Source of the DNA: Haliangium sp050303215
GTDB taxonomy: Bacteria; Myxococcota_A; Polyangia; Haliangiales; Haliangiaceae
Direction of reading: 5' to 3'
NCBI RefSeq assembly: GCF_050303215.1
Contig: NZ_JBNLBH010000136.1
Location: 1-64,000, forward strand
DNA length: 64,000 nt
The position numbers and the translations under genes are program-made. Below, piece by piece: positions 42,666 through 54,591 of this stretch; position 1 is the stretch's first letter; every line of letters starts with the position of its first letter. The notes beneath the pieces are model-generated. The model was not told where the DNA came from. It did not search any database and worked only from the letters and a program-made list of their open reading frames with translations.

Positions 42666-43514
42666 TCAGCGGTGGTCGAGCCAGGTGATGGCGTCGTGCC
42701 ACAGGTGGCTGGCGCCGGGCTTGAAGTAGCCGAAGTGCCCGATGGCTGGGAGCCCGACCTGGGTCGGGCTGAGGTGGCGGCGCTCGACGTTGGGGTAGGC
42801 CGCCATCAGGGCGTCGACCGCGCGCGCGGTGCCCCACTTGTCGTCGTCGATGCTGTAGGCCAGAATCGGGGCTGTGAAGCGCTGGAAGCGCTCGATGGGC
42901 AGGGTGTCGTCGCCGAGCAGGTACTCGCGCCGGCGGCACCACCCGGCCCACTGCAGTGCCGCCCCTTTGGGCAGGTCCTCGCCCGCGCCCACGGCGCTCC
43001 ACGGCATGTACCCGAACAGGGTGGACAGGACCGGCAGGGTGACGTGCACGTGGAAGCACACCGTGGCCTTCTGCTCCCCGCCCTGGAGCCGCCAGTGGCC
43101 GCTCTGGGCCGAGAAGGCGAGCATTCCGGACACCGCGGCGGCGTTGTCGAGCATGCCGGCCACCTGTCCGCCAAAGCTGTGCCCGACCAAGAACAGACGC
43201 TCGGGCGCGTGCTCGGCCACGATCCAATCGACCACGCCGGCCATGTCGTGGAAGGCCCAGTCGCTCATGGTGGCGGCGAAGCCGCGCAGGTTCTGGGGCC
43301 GCGAGTCGCCGATGCCGCGGTAGTCATAGGTCAGGACCAGGTAGCCGGCGTCGCGCAGGGCCGCGGCGAAGTGGCGGTAGAAGCGGCGCGGGGTGGCGGT
43401 GGCGCTGTTCACCAGCACCACTCGCCGGGGCTGGCCCTCGGGCCGGTACAGCGTGGCCGCCAGGGGGTAGCTGTCGCGGGCCGGGATGGTGAGATCGATG
43501 GGTCCGGTGCTCAT
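42666..43514 (-). CDS. Alpha/beta hydrolase
   Basis: Predicted 282-aa cytoplasmic protein. The nucleophile elbow is GHSFGG with Ser113. A probable acid lies in SIDDDKWG and the His in IGHFGYF. YDYRGIGDSRPQN resembles the oxyanion-side loop of serine hydrolases that act on esters or amides. AGRAGG-free Shine-Dalgarno is replaced by AGGAG nine to ten bases upstream. It begins six bases after the zinc-ribbon gene stop and ends 21 bases before the epimerase. No lid domain signature suggests a specific substrate. Confidence 0.85.
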   Translation of the reverse strand: MSTGPIDLTIPARDSYPLAATLYRPEGQPRRVVLVNSATATPRRFYRHFAAALRDAGYLVLTYDYRGIGDSRPQNLRGFAATMSDWAFHDMAGVVDWIVAEHAPERLFLVGHSFGGQVAGMLDNAAAVSGMLAFSAQSGHWRLQGGEQKATVCFHVHVTLPVLSTLFGYMPWSAVGAGEDLPKGAALQWAGWCRRREYLLGDDTLPIERFQRFTAPILAYSIDDDKWGTARAVDALMAAYPNVERRHLSPTQVGLPAIGHFGYFKPGASHLWHDAITWLDHR

Positions 43515-43520
43515 GGGGCG

Positions 43521-44720
43521 TCACTCTCCTCTGGCCTGGCGCCGGGCCCGACACGCCGGATCCACCGGGCTGCCCTTCCAAGTGTTCATGAGGACCGCGC
43601 CGGTGCCGGTGTCGTCGACCTCGTCTTGGCCGAGTTCGATCCCGCCGAGGTTGCTCACCGCCGCCGTGATCTTGGCGTCCAGGTGGTAGCGGTCGCGCAG
43701 GCCGGCCTCGTCGGTGCGCACGACGATGGTCTCGGGGCCGTCGCCGTCCCCGTCCATGACCAGCTCGACCAGGTAGGTGGCCGCGCCGCGGCGGGTGCGA
43801 TCGGGCTTGCCGTCCACGCCCGTGCCCACGGGTGGCTCGGGCCAGGTCGGCTGGTTGTCACAGCCCTGGGCCCGAACCGTGTCCAGGGGCACGTACATCT
43901 TGGCCCGGTAGTCGATCTTCTGCCCGTACACCGGGAATTTTTCGTACACCGGGACCTGGCGGGTGCGGGTCACCCGGCGGTTCTCGTACACCGGGACGTC
44001 CTTGCACTTGGTGGTCTTGACCGAGGCTCCCGAGCCGGTCGACTTGTACGAGGTCTTGCAGTCCTGGCGAGTGCCGGTCTGGACCCGCTCGGTGTCCTGG
44101 TAGGTCTCGGTGCGGGTGCCGACCTGGCGCCGGTCCCAGCGCCGAACCTCGCGCCGGGAGCGGATGCGCTGGATGTCGTCCCCGCGCAGCTCGCCCTCCC
44201 AGTCGCTGCGCTCGACCTGCTGGTAGCGCTCGACCTCCATGGCCCGCTCCCAGCGCAGGTCGCTCACGACATAGCTGGCCTCGTGGGTCGCGGTCGCCCA
44301 CCAGTAGAAGCCCAGACCGAGCGCGATCAAGATCGCCAGGATCAGCAGGATCCGAGGCAGCTTGCTGCGCGAGCGCGGCGTCGGCGCCGGGGCCTGGGCC
44401 TTGGGCGCGCGCTCCGCGTGCATCTGGAAGTAATTCTTCTGGCTCTCGGCCTTGCTCGCGCCGCAGTTCTTGCAGGCCTGGTCGAGGGCCCCGTTGAGGG
44501 TCTCGCAGTACGCGCACAGCCAGTCCGGGCCGGCCAGGAAGCGCTCGCGCTGGGCCTCGTCGGTGACCAGCTCCTCGGCGTCCTCCTTGCGGTAGAAGCG
44601 GATGTTCTCGTCGCGGCGGCGACCGCACACCGCACAGATGGTCTGATCGCCGCGGACACCGACCGCGCCGCAGTAGGCGCAGTCCCAGTACTCGTAGACG
44701 AGCTCTTCCTTGGTCGACAT
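43521..44720 (-). CDS. Membrane protein with two cytoplasmic zinc ribbons
   Basis: Predicted 399-aa protein. Four CxxC pairs (Cys14/17, 29/32, 69/72 and 83/86) form two zinc ribbons at the N-terminus. A linker leads to one membrane span near residues 122-142 (LPRILLILAILIALGLGFYW). The outer part is Arg/Tyr/Glu-rich, with recurrent VPVYE-type phrases (KDVPVYENRRVTRTRQVPVY, EKFPVYGQKIDY) that read as a beta-repeat. No enzyme signature. The ATG at 44720 is chosen because the ribbon begins 13 residues later. It heads an operon with the hydrolase and epimerase and is preceded by sthA 75 bases upstream. Confidence 0.75.
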   Translation of the reverse strand: MSTKEELVYEYWDCAYCGAVGVRGDQTICAVCGRRRDENIRFYRKEDAEELVTDEAQRERFLAGPDWLCAYCETLNGALDQACKNCGASKAESQKNYFQMHAERAPKAQAPAPTPRSRSKLPRILLILAILIALGLGFYWWATATHEASYVVSDLRWERAMEVERYQQVERSDWEGELRGDDIQRIRSRREVRRWDRRQVGTRTETYQDTERVQTGTRQDCKTSYKSTGSGASVKTTKCKDVPVYENRRVTRTRQVPVYEKFPVYGQKIDYRAKMYVPLDTVRAQGCDNQPTWPEPPVGTGVDGKPDRTRRGAATYLVELVMDGDGDGPETIVVRTDEAGLRDRYHLDAKITAAVSNLGGIELGQDEVDDTGTGAVLMNTWKGSPVDPACRARRQARGE

Positions 44721-44795
44721 GACCCCCGATCCTAACACGGGACGGGTGGCCTGGCCCGGGCGCGCCTTGGCCTCGGCCGGCGGCCGCGGACCGGC

Positions 44796-46199
<1,404 letters not shown>

Positions 46200-46208
46200 A
46201 CCTACCGT

Positions 46209-46249
46209 GCGTTGCCGCAGGCAACGCCTAGAACGTCAGCATCGCTGAC
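46209..46249 (-). promoter_or_regulatory. Two adjacent perfect inverted repeats in the sthA leader
   Basis: GCGTTGCC (46209-46216) and GGCAACGC (46220-46227) flank a three-base loop. GTCAGC (46235-46240) and GCTGAC (46244-46249) flank another three-base loop. Both lie between the SLC13 stop and the sthA ATG at 46199. They could be RNA hairpins near the ribosome-binding region, a weak terminator, or operator sites. Confidence 0.6.
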
Positions 46250-46311
46250 TTACTTGGTTTTCGCAGGGAGGCTACGTCACCGACCCAGGGCCCGCAAGCG
46301 GCTCGGCCGGC

Positions 46312-48087
<1,776 letters not shown>

Positions 48088-48174
48088 GGGCCCCAAGCAT
48101 GCGCCAGGCCAGGCCCGGGTTCCATCTCTCGGGGAACGTCAGTCGCTTTGGTCGTTATTCTGGCGGCGCAGCCG

Positions 48175-49908
48175 TCACGGTCCCGTCGCCGCCCGCACCT
48201 CGGCCTGCGCTACCGGCCCCGCGGCGTCGGCGCGCGCGCGCAGGACCGCGTCTTCGAGGCGCATGAAGGTGTGCTCGGGGGCCAGGGAGCCGGGGCGAAC
48301 CTGGGTGGCCCGGGCGAGCACGTCGCGCACCGGCCCCTTGGGCGCGGCCAGGTACAGGGCCACGCCGCGGTCGCGGTAGCCGTCGAAGAGATCGAACAGC
48401 GCGGCCGCGGCCGAGGAGTCGAGTTGATTGATGCCGCCGGCGTCGAGCACCACGGCCGCCAGCGGTTCGGGGGCGGCGTCTTCGAGCAGGCGCAGGGTCT
48501 CCTTGAGGAAGGCCACGTTGCCGAAGTAGAGCTGGGCGTCCACGCGTACGATGATCACCCCGGGGGTGGTCTCGGCCTCGGGGTAGCGAGCCACGTTGCG
48601 GTAGCAGCCGCGTTCGGGCAGCCAGCCGAGCACGGCGAAGTGAGGCCGGGTGGTGCGATAGACCAGGACCACCAGCGAGGTCCCCACGCCGACCAAGATG
48701 CCCTGCTCGATGCCCAGCAGCAGGGTGGCCGCGAAGGTGATCCCGAGGAAGGCGAGGTCCGTGCGCTTGATGCGCCACAGGTGGACGACCTCGGCGAGGT
48801 CGATGAGGCCGACCACCGCGGTCAAGATGATGGCGGCCAACACCACGGTGGGCAGGTAGTAGAACAACGGGGTGAAGAAGAGCAGGGTCAGGGCGATGAC
48901 GGCGGCCGTGACCAGGCTGGCCATGCCGGTCTGGGCCCCGGCCTGGGCGTTGACCGCGGTGCGCGAGAACCCGCCGGTGACCGGGTAGGCCCCGAACCCG
49001 CTGCCGAGCAGATTGGCCAGCCCGAGCCCGACCAGCTCCTGGTTGGCGTCGATTTCGTAGCCGTTGCGGCGGGCGAACGCCTTGGCCACCGAGATGCTCT
49101 CCATGAAGCCGACCAGGGCGATGGCCAGGGCCGCGGGCAGCAGCGCCTCGACCGCCCCCAGCTCGAGCATGGGCAGGGACGGCGCCGGCAACCCGGCGGG
49201 CACGCTGCCGACGATGGCCACCCCGCGCTCGGCCAGGTCCAGGCCCCACACCGCCAGCGAGCTCACCGCCACCACCGCCAGAGCGCGCGGGAACATCGGC
49301 CGGTAACGCTTGAGCAGCACCAGCGCGGCGATGGACAGGACCCCGATGAGCATCGTGTAGGGCTCGATCTCGCCCAGCCGGGCCGCGGCCCCGAGCAGGA
49401 TCTCGTGCACCAGGTGGCTGCGGGGCAGCTTGACCCCGAGCAGGTGACCGAGCTGGCTGGCCCCGATGATCAGCGCCGCGGCCGAGGTGAAGCCGCTGAT
49501 CACCGGGTGCGACAGGAAGTTGACCAAAAACCCCAACCGGGCCACGCCCATGCCGAATTGCAGGACTCCGACCATGAGCGCGAGCAACAGGGCGTAGGCC
49601 ACGTAGGCCTCGCTGCCGGGCTCGGCCAGGCCGCCCACGCCGGCCGCGACCAGGAGCGAGACCATGGCCACCGGACCGACCGCGAGCTGGCGTGAGGTGC
49701 CCATCAGGGCGTACACCGCCAGCGGCACCAGCGAGGCGTACAGCCCGACGATGGGCGGCAGCCCGGCCAGCATGGCGTAGCCCATGCCCTGGGGGATGAG
49801 CATGACCGCCACGGTCAACCCGGCGACCAGATCGCCGCGCAGGGGGGCGCGGCCGTAGCGAGGCAGCCACGACAGGAAGGGCAGATATCTGGACAGGGAC
49901 GGGCTCAC
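48175..49908 (-). CDS. SulP-family anion transporter with STAS domain
   Basis: Predicted 577-aa protein with a GTG start at 49908. The membrane part begins DLVAGLTVAVMLIPQGMGYA, the SulP signature, and has roughly 11-12 spans (QLAVGPVAMVSLL, NLLGSGFGAYPVTGGFSRTA). A C-terminal STAS domain covers about residues 430-560 (VIIVRVDAQLYFGN, DAGGINQLDSSAAAAL). SulP proteins carry sulfate, bicarbonate or related anions. It begins ten bases after the YedE-half stop. No Shine-Dalgarno is evident, and a 14-base tandem duplication covers the junction. Confidence 0.93.
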   Translation of the reverse strand: MSPSLSRYLPFLSWLPRYGRAPLRGDLVAGLTVAVMLIPQGMGYAMLAGLPPIVGLYASLVPLAVYALMGTSRQLAVGPVAMVSLLVAAGVGGLAEPGSEAYVAYALLLALMVGVLQFGMGVARLGFLVNFLSHPVISGFTSAAALIIGASQLGHLLGVKLPRSHLVHEILLGAAARLGEIEPYTMLIGVLSIAALVLLKRYRPMFPRALAVVAVSSLAVWGLDLAERGVAIVGSVPAGLPAPSLPMLELGAVEALLPAALAIALVGFMESISVAKAFARRNGYEIDANQELVGLGLANLLGSGFGAYPVTGGFSRTAVNAQAGAQTGMASLVTAAVIALTLLFFTPLFYYLPTVVLAAIILTAVVGLIDLAEVVHLWRIKRTDLAFLGITFAATLLLGIEQGILVGVGTSLVVLVYRTTRPHFAVLGWLPERGCYRNVARYPEAETTPGVIIVRVDAQLYFGNVAFLKETLRLLEDAAPEPLAAVVLDAGGINQLDSSAAAALFDLFDGYRDRGVALYLAAPKGPVRDVLARATQVRPGSLAPEHTFMRLEDAVLRARADAAGPVAQAEVRAATGP

Positions 49909-49922
49909 AGGGACGGGCTCAC
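49894..49922. repeat. 14-bp tandem duplication at the YedE-SulP gene junction
   Basis: CAGGGACGGGCTCAC occurs at 49894-49908 and again at 49908-49922, sharing one base. The SulP GTG start is in the first copy and the YedE-half TGA in the second. The period is not a multiple of three, so translation from the second GTG would stop after five codons. Confidence 0.9.
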
Positions 49923-50353
49923 GCTGGCGTGGTCTGGGCTGGGCGGAGGCGTTCGAAGGCGGCGAAGACCAACATGCCGGCGACCATGGCGCCGACGAAG
50001 GTCAAGGGCTCGGCCGCGGCCGTGCTCAGCGAGGCCAGGCCCGGTCCCGGACAGTAGCCGGCCAGGCCCCACCCGACGCCGAACAGGAGCGCCCCGAGCA
50101 CCAGCCGGCGGTCGATGTCACGGCGGGTGGGGAGCGAGAAGCTGGCCGCGAACACGGGCGCGCTGCGGCGCGTGATCAGGCGATACAGGGGCATGTAGAC
50201 CCCGATGGCGCCGATCATGACGAACATGAGGCTGGCGTCCCAGTGGCCGAAGAAGTCGAGGAAGCCGATGACCTTGGCCGGCTGGGTCATGCCCGAGAGG
50301 GCCAGGCCCACGGCGAAGATCAGGCCCGAGGCAAAGGCGATCAGGTTTCTCAC
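49919..50353 (-). CDS. YeeE/YedE-type sulfur transporter, second half (PmpB-like)
   Basis: Predicted 144-aa membrane protein starting at a GTG whose last bases overlap the upstream stop (GTGA). Four or five spans are visible. Motifs are ASGLIFAVGLALSGMTQPAK and GVGWGLAGYCPGPGLA, where the Cys is the conserved sulfur-transport residue of this family. Splitting the YeeE/YedE fold over two small genes is the arrangement of PmpA/PmpB. The start is chosen by the overlap and by family length. SulP follows ten bases downstream. Confidence 0.88.
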   Translation of the reverse strand: MRNLIAFASGLIFAVGLALSGMTQPAKVIGFLDFFGHWDASLMFVMIGAIGVYMPLYRLITRRSAPVFAASFSLPTRRDIDRRLVLGALLFGVGWGLAGYCPGPGLASLSTAAAEPLTFVGAMVAGMLVFAAFERLRPAQTTPA

Positions 50354-50793
50354 AGGGCACCTCCGAAGATGCGGTTGATCAAGACGACGGTGACGGCACC
50401 GGCGGCCATGAACGCCACCGTGGCCACCAGCGAGCGCGGCGACAGCCGGCTCATGCCACACACGCCGTGGCCGCTGGTGCAGCCGCTGCCGAGGCGGGTG
50501 CCGAATCCGACCAGGAGTCCGGCCCCGGCGATGGCGAACAGGGAGCGATCGACCTCGAAGGCGAAGGCCTCGGGGCGAAGCGCCAGCATGATCGCGCCCC
50601 CGACGACCAGCCCGGCCAGGAACAGGACCCGCCAGGTGGTATCGCCGGCCCGGGGCCGGAGCGCGCCGCCGAGGATGCCGCTGATGCCGGCGATGCGGCC
50701 CGAGCCGAGCAGGAGCAGGATGGAAGCGAGGCCGATGAGGACGCCACCGGCCGCCGCTGCCAGGAAGGATGCATATGGGGTGAGCTGGGTCAT
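50350..50793 (-). CDS. YeeE/YedE-type sulfur transporter, first half (PmpA-like)
   Basis: Predicted 147-aa membrane protein. The key motif GFGTRLGSGCTSGHGVCGMS carries two Cys and a His used for thiosulfate or sulfide handling in YeeE/YedE proteins. GVLIGLASILLLLGSGRIAG fits the first half of the fold. Its stop overlaps the GTG start of the second half, so both are translated together. GGAG lies 11 bases before the ATG. With SulP and the SLC13 permease it makes a four-gene sulfur-anion uptake set. Confidence 0.88.
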   Translation of the reverse strand: MTQLTPYASFLAAAAGGVLIGLASILLLLGSGRIAGISGILGGALRPRAGDTTWRVLFLAGLVVGGAIMLALRPEAFAFEVDRSLFAIAGAGLLVGFGTRLGSGCTSGHGVCGMSRLSPRSLVATVAFMAAGAVTVVLINRIFGGAL

Positions 50794-50952
50794 GGGTGCT
50801 GCGTCTCCACTCGTGTTCGCCCGTGGGAGCCGACCCGGGTCCGAAAGGATTCAGACCCCGGCGATTTTTTTCGCCCGCCGCGAGCGAGACCGACCGCGCT
50901 CGGCCCGACGGTGTCCGTTCGCCGCCACCACCGGGCCGGCCCGAGCGTCGGC

Positions 50953-51783
50953 TCAGGCCTTGCTGCCCAGGGCGTCGCGGGCGGCCGCGCGGACCGCGGC
51001 CTGGACCTCGGCCGGGACCTCGGGCAAGGGCGTGGACGCGCACACCGCCAGGGTCCGGCGCAACGCGTCGCACTCGGCCTGACAGCGCGCGCACACGGCC
51101 ACATGGGCCTCGACCTCGGCGCAGGCGTCGGCGGTGAGCTCGCCCTCGAGCTTGCGTGACATCAAGTCGGCGATGTTGGGGCAGCCACTGCGGTCCAGAC
51201 CGGGCTGTTCCGGGGCACCCTCCCGGTCCAGGATCGCCGCGAGCTCTCGCCGCAGGGCCGCGCGGGCGCGGTGCAGCCGGCTCTTGACCGCGGCCACGCT
51301 GAGCCCGGTCACGGTCGCCACCTCGGCAGCGCTCAGGCCCTCGATGTCGCGCAGCACCAGGACGTCGCGGTACTTGTCGTCGAGGTGGCGGATGGCGCCG
51401 TCGAGGGCGGCCTCGAGCCGGCGCCGCTCCAAGTCTTGGGCGGGATCGGGCCCGGCGTCGGCCAGCCGCTCGGCGACCCCGGCGTCGAGCGAGTCCACGT
51501 GCGCGGGCGCGTACTTGCTCTTGCGCCGCTTCTTGCTGCAGTGGCTGCGCGCGATGGCGTACAGCCAGGTGGCCAGCGAGGAGTCCCCGCGGAAGTCGTC
51601 CAAGGAGCGAACCAGGGTGATCATGGTCTCCTGGAGCACGCCCTTGGCGTCCTCGGGGTGACCGCACAGCTTCTGGCCGAAGCGGTACACCATCGGCTCG
51701 ATGCGCGCGAGCAGGGCGTCGAGGGCGGCCCGGTCTCCGCCTTGGGCGCGCGCTATCAGCTCACTGTCGCTGTACTCGGACAT
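50953..51783 (-). CDS. ECF-type sigma factor with fused C-terminal zinc finger (zf-HC2-like)
   Basis: Predicted 276-aa protein. Region 2 spans about residues 20-90 (YRFGQKLCGHPEDAKGVLQE, SLATWLYAIARSHCSKKRR). Region 4 spans about 125-182 (LDDKYRDVLVLRDIEGLSAA, then TGLSVAAVKSRLHRARAALR). Past residue 200 is a separate segment with HVAVCARC (His227, Cys231, Cys234), the zinc-binding pattern of anti-sigma zf-HC2 domains. It ends in a helix rich in Ala. This places sigma and anti-sigma elements in one chain. It starts 29 bases after the histidine kinase stop and ends 159 bases before the YeeE-half, so its regulon may include the transport genes. Confidence 0.9.
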   Translation of the reverse strand: MSEYSDSELIARAQGGDRAALDALLARIEPMVYRFGQKLCGHPEDAKGVLQETMITLVRSLDDFRGDSSLATWLYAIARSHCSKKRRKSKYAPAHVDSLDAGVAERLADAGPDPAQDLERRRLEAALDGAIRHLDDKYRDVLVLRDIEGLSAAEVATVTGLSVAAVKSRLHRARAALRRELAAILDREGAPEQPGLDRSGCPNIADLMSRKLEGELTADACAEVEAHVAVCARCQAECDALRRTLAVCASTPLPEVPAEVQAAVRAAARDALGSKA

Positions 51784-51812
51784 GCTCGGAACTCGGGCCC
51801 TGCAGGTCGCGA

Positions 51813-53657
51813 TCAGGACGCCGCGTCGCCGGCCTCCCTGACCTCGCCCCCGACCTCGCCGATGACCTCGCTGCCCAACTCGGCGAGCAGGCGGGCCAGC
51901 GTAGAGAGCGCGATCGGCTTCTCCAGGGTGCGGTTCGGGACCCGGGCCAGGAACGAGCGGGCCCCGGGCGTAAACGCGCCCCCGGTGAGGAACACGATGC
52001 GCGCGCACAAGGCCGGGTCCCGGCCTTCGAGCCGCTCGTACAGCTCCATGCCGCTGCCCTCGGGCATCATGAGGTCACACAGGATCAGGTCGTAGCCGTC
52101 GTCCTGCTCGAGCAACCCAAAGGCCTCCCAGCCCGACGACGCCACGCTCACCTCGTGCCCGCGCAGCAGCCGCCGCATCGCCCGCAGAAAGGCCTCGTCG
52201 TCGTCCACGATCAGCAGCCGATAGCGGTTCTCCTCCTCGCCGGTGAGCTCGGTGCGCGCCCGCGGGGCCACCACCTCGCCGGACACGGCCGGCAGCACCA
52301 CCCGCGCCGTGGTGCCGGCGCCGTCGCTGTCGAGCTCGAGCCGGCCGCCGTGGCGGTCGACGATGCGCTTGCAGACGGTGAGGCCGAGCCCGGTCCCAAC
52401 CCCACGCTCCTTGGTGGTGAAGAACGGCTCGGTCACCCGCGCGAGCAGCTCGGGCGGGATCCCGAAGCCGGTGTCGCGCACCTCGACGACGACCTCGCCC
52501 GCGTCCGCGTCCGCGCCGACGCCGACGCCGACGCGGATCGACGCCGTGACCGTGTGTTCCCGGTTGTGACCCTCGGGCAGGGCCTGGGCGGCGTTGAGCA
52601 GGAGGTTGAGGAACACCTGGGCCAGCCGGCCCTCGTTGGCCAATACCGGCGGCGTGTCGGCGTAGTCCTTGACCACTCGGGCGCGCGCGCGCAGCTCGGA
52701 GTCGGCCATCTTGATGGCCGTGTCCATGACCGCGCGCACGTCCACCGGCGCCCGCACCTCCTCGTCCTCGTCCTCGCGGGAAAAGCGTTTGAGATCGCGC
52801 GCCAGTCGGGCCACACGCTCGGTGCCGTCGCGGGCGTCGCGGGCCGCGTCGCACCAGCTCGCCGGGGCCGACCCGGCCATCACGGTCTCCAGGTAGACCA
52901 GGTTGTTCATCACGTAGCCCAAGGGGGTGCTGATCTCGTGGGCCACGCCGGCCGCGATCTGGCCCATGCACGCCATCCGATCGGCGTGCAGCAGGCGGGC
53001 CTCCTGGCGGGCGCAGGCGCGCTCGGCCTCGGCCTTGCGCCGGGCCGTCAGCGCGGTCCGCTCGGCCGCCGCGACGGCGTTTCGGGACAGCTCGTGCACG
53101 GCCCCGAACCCCAGCACCAGAATCGTGAACAGGACCACGTCGAGGATCTCGGAGCTGCGGCTGACCGCCTCGGCGCGCGCCTCGATCAGCCCGGGCACGG
53201 CGTAGGCCGCGACCTCGGCGAGCACCAGGCCGGCCCACACCACCCCCCAGCGCCAGCCGGCGACGAAGGTCGCGACCAGGGGCGTGAGCGCGAGCCCCAT
53301 CAGCGTCGACGCCCCCAAGCCGCCGCGCAGGTAGACCAGGTCCGACAGCCTGACGAAGTACAACAGCGCCATCCCGTTGCCGGCCAGGCGCAGCGAGCCG
53401 GTGAGGCGCAGGATTCCCAGCAGCGCACCGCATAGGCCCAGCCCTGCGGCGACGACCACGGCGTCGTGGAGGTCGTCACCGGTGAGCAGCACAGCCACCA
53501 CGCGGGCGAGGCCGAGGCCGGCCACGAGCATCACCAGGGCGATGATGAGCTCGGCTCGGCGCACGGCGTCGCGCCCTTGGGCTTCGAGCTTGGTCGACAC
53601 GAGCCCGCGGCATAACCAGCGCCACGTGGAGTACAGCTTCCTGGGCAAGCGATTCAT
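51813..53657 (-). CDS. Membrane hybrid histidine kinase with C-terminal receiver
   Basis: Predicted 614-aa protein with about six membrane spans in the first 200 residues and no large periplasmic loop. HisKA carries His240 in AAGVAHEISTPLGYVM. The HATPase has NLLLNAAQAL, DTGFGIP and VGTGLGLTV. A receiver follows (LLIVDDDEAF, LILCDLMMPEGSG, LEKP). The ATG at 53657 has no good Shine-Dalgarno; a TTG at 53675 would add six residues. It is the first gene of the co-oriented run that includes the sigma factor and the sulfur transporters. The receiver sits after the kinase and has no DNA-binding domain. Confidence 0.9.
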   Translation of the reverse strand: MNRLPRKLYSTWRWLCRGLVSTKLEAQGRDAVRRAELIIALVMLVAGLGLARVVAVLLTGDDLHDAVVVAAGLGLCGALLGILRLTGSLRLAGNGMALLYFVRLSDLVYLRGGLGASTLMGLALTPLVATFVAGWRWGVVWAGLVLAEVAAYAVPGLIEARAEAVSRSSEILDVVLFTILVLGFGAVHELSRNAVAAAERTALTARRKAEAERACARQEARLLHADRMACMGQIAAGVAHEISTPLGYVMNNLVYLETVMAGSAPASWCDAARDARDGTERVARLARDLKRFSREDEDEEVRAPVDVRAVMDTAIKMADSELRARARVVKDYADTPPVLANEGRLAQVFLNLLLNAAQALPEGHNREHTVTASIRVGVGVGADADAGEVVVEVRDTGFGIPPELLARVTEPFFTTKERGVGTGLGLTVCKRIVDRHGGRLELDSDGAGTTARVVLPAVSGEVVAPRARTELTGEEENRYRLLIVDDDEAFLRAMRRLLRGHEVSVASSGWEAFGLLEQDDGYDLILCDLMMPEGSGMELYERLEGRDPALCARIVFLTGGAFTPGARSFLARVPNRTLEKPIALSTLARLLAELGSEVIGEVGGEVREAGDAAS

Positions 53658-53819
53658 CCCAACGCCAGAGGCCAACGGCCAGAGGCAGCAGAGGAGACGT
53701 CCCCTGTGCGTCTCCCCCCCAACACCATATGCCTACTCGCGCAAAGAAGGAAAGCGCTGCCGTGCGGTGGCCAGCGGTGAGGCCGGCGTGAGGGCTGTGG
53801 AAAGACCTCTCCGCGGCCC

Positions 53820-54521
53820 TCAGCCGGCGCCGCCGTAGCTGCCCCAGAGGCGCTCGAACTCGTCCCGGAAACCGGCCACCAGCCCGGGATCGTCGCTCAC
53901 CACCAAGTCCTCGTGATTGTCGCCGGCCGCCGCCCGGGTCCAGTTGTAGCTGCCGCACACGACCCGCGCGCGATCGAACACGGCGAACTTGTGATGCATG
54001 TGGCCGCTGCCGTCGAGCACCGTAGGCACCCCGAGCTCGGCCAGACGCCGGATGTCCGAGCCCTGGTCCAAGGACTTGTCGTCGTCGCTGATGATGCGCA
54101 CCCGCACCCCGCGCTCGTGGGCGTCGTGCAGCTCGCGGCTGATGCGATTGTCGGTGATCGTGAACACGCACACGTCGACGCTGTCGCGGGCGCTGCGCAA
54201 GAGCTGGCAGATGCGCTCCAGCGGCTTGGTGCCGGGGCTCACATAGAGCTCGCTGCGGACCGGCGCGCGATCGGGGCGGGTGGCTTGGTCGAGGGACTTG
54301 ATGACCTCGCGCAGCCACGCCAGCACCTCGGCCGCAGCGGCGCCCGGGAGGGCCGCCTCGGCGCGCTCGAAGGCCAGGTTGCGGACCGCGGCCCGCTCGT
54401 CCTCCGACAGCGCGAGCTCGGCGAAGACCTCCCCGATGGCGTGGCGTTCCCCCCGGGACAGGCGGCGATCGTCCAGGGTTCGGTCGAGCATTTCGGCAAC
54501 GCGGTCGCGATCGAGGGCCAT
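53820..54521 (-). CDS. Phospholipase D-like protein with a single HKD motif
   Basis: Predicted 233-aa protein. HHKFAVFD fits HxKxxxxD (His176, Lys178, Asp183), followed by GSYNWT, so the C-terminal half is a PLD/nuclease fold. One HKD per chain usually means an active homodimer, as in Nuc-type nucleases and mitochondrial-type PLDs. The N-terminal 75 residues are helical (LDRTLDDRRLSRGERHAI) and resemble TerB-like or regulatory helical modules only loosely. No signal peptide, so the protein is cytoplasmic. The ATG at 54521 is preferred; an ATG at 54539 adds six residues. Substrate may be a phosphodiester in nucleic acid or phospholipid. Confidence 0.8.
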   Translation of the reverse strand: MALDRDRVAEMLDRTLDDRRLSRGERHAIGEVFAELALSEDERAAVRNLAFERAEAALPGAAAAEVLAWLREVIKSLDQATRPDRAPVRSELYVSPGTKPLERICQLLRSARDSVDVCVFTITDNRISRELHDAHERGVRVRIISDDDKSLDQGSDIRRLAELGVPTVLDGSGHMHHKFAVFDRARVVCGSYNWTRAAAGDNHEDLVVSDDPGLVAGFRDEFERLWGSYGGAG

Positions 54522-54591
54522 GCCCGATCTGTACCGCATCCGGCGAGGTGCCTGGTGGGCTTTGCGGATCGCGGTCGCGGCAGCGGCGCCC

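Noticed and set aside
49919..51667. 582-codon open frame fusing the YedE half with upstream sequence
   Set aside because: Only the last 144 codons resemble a transporter; the rest is antisense-like low-complexity through the YeeE and sigma genes. The GTG at 50353 is the true start.
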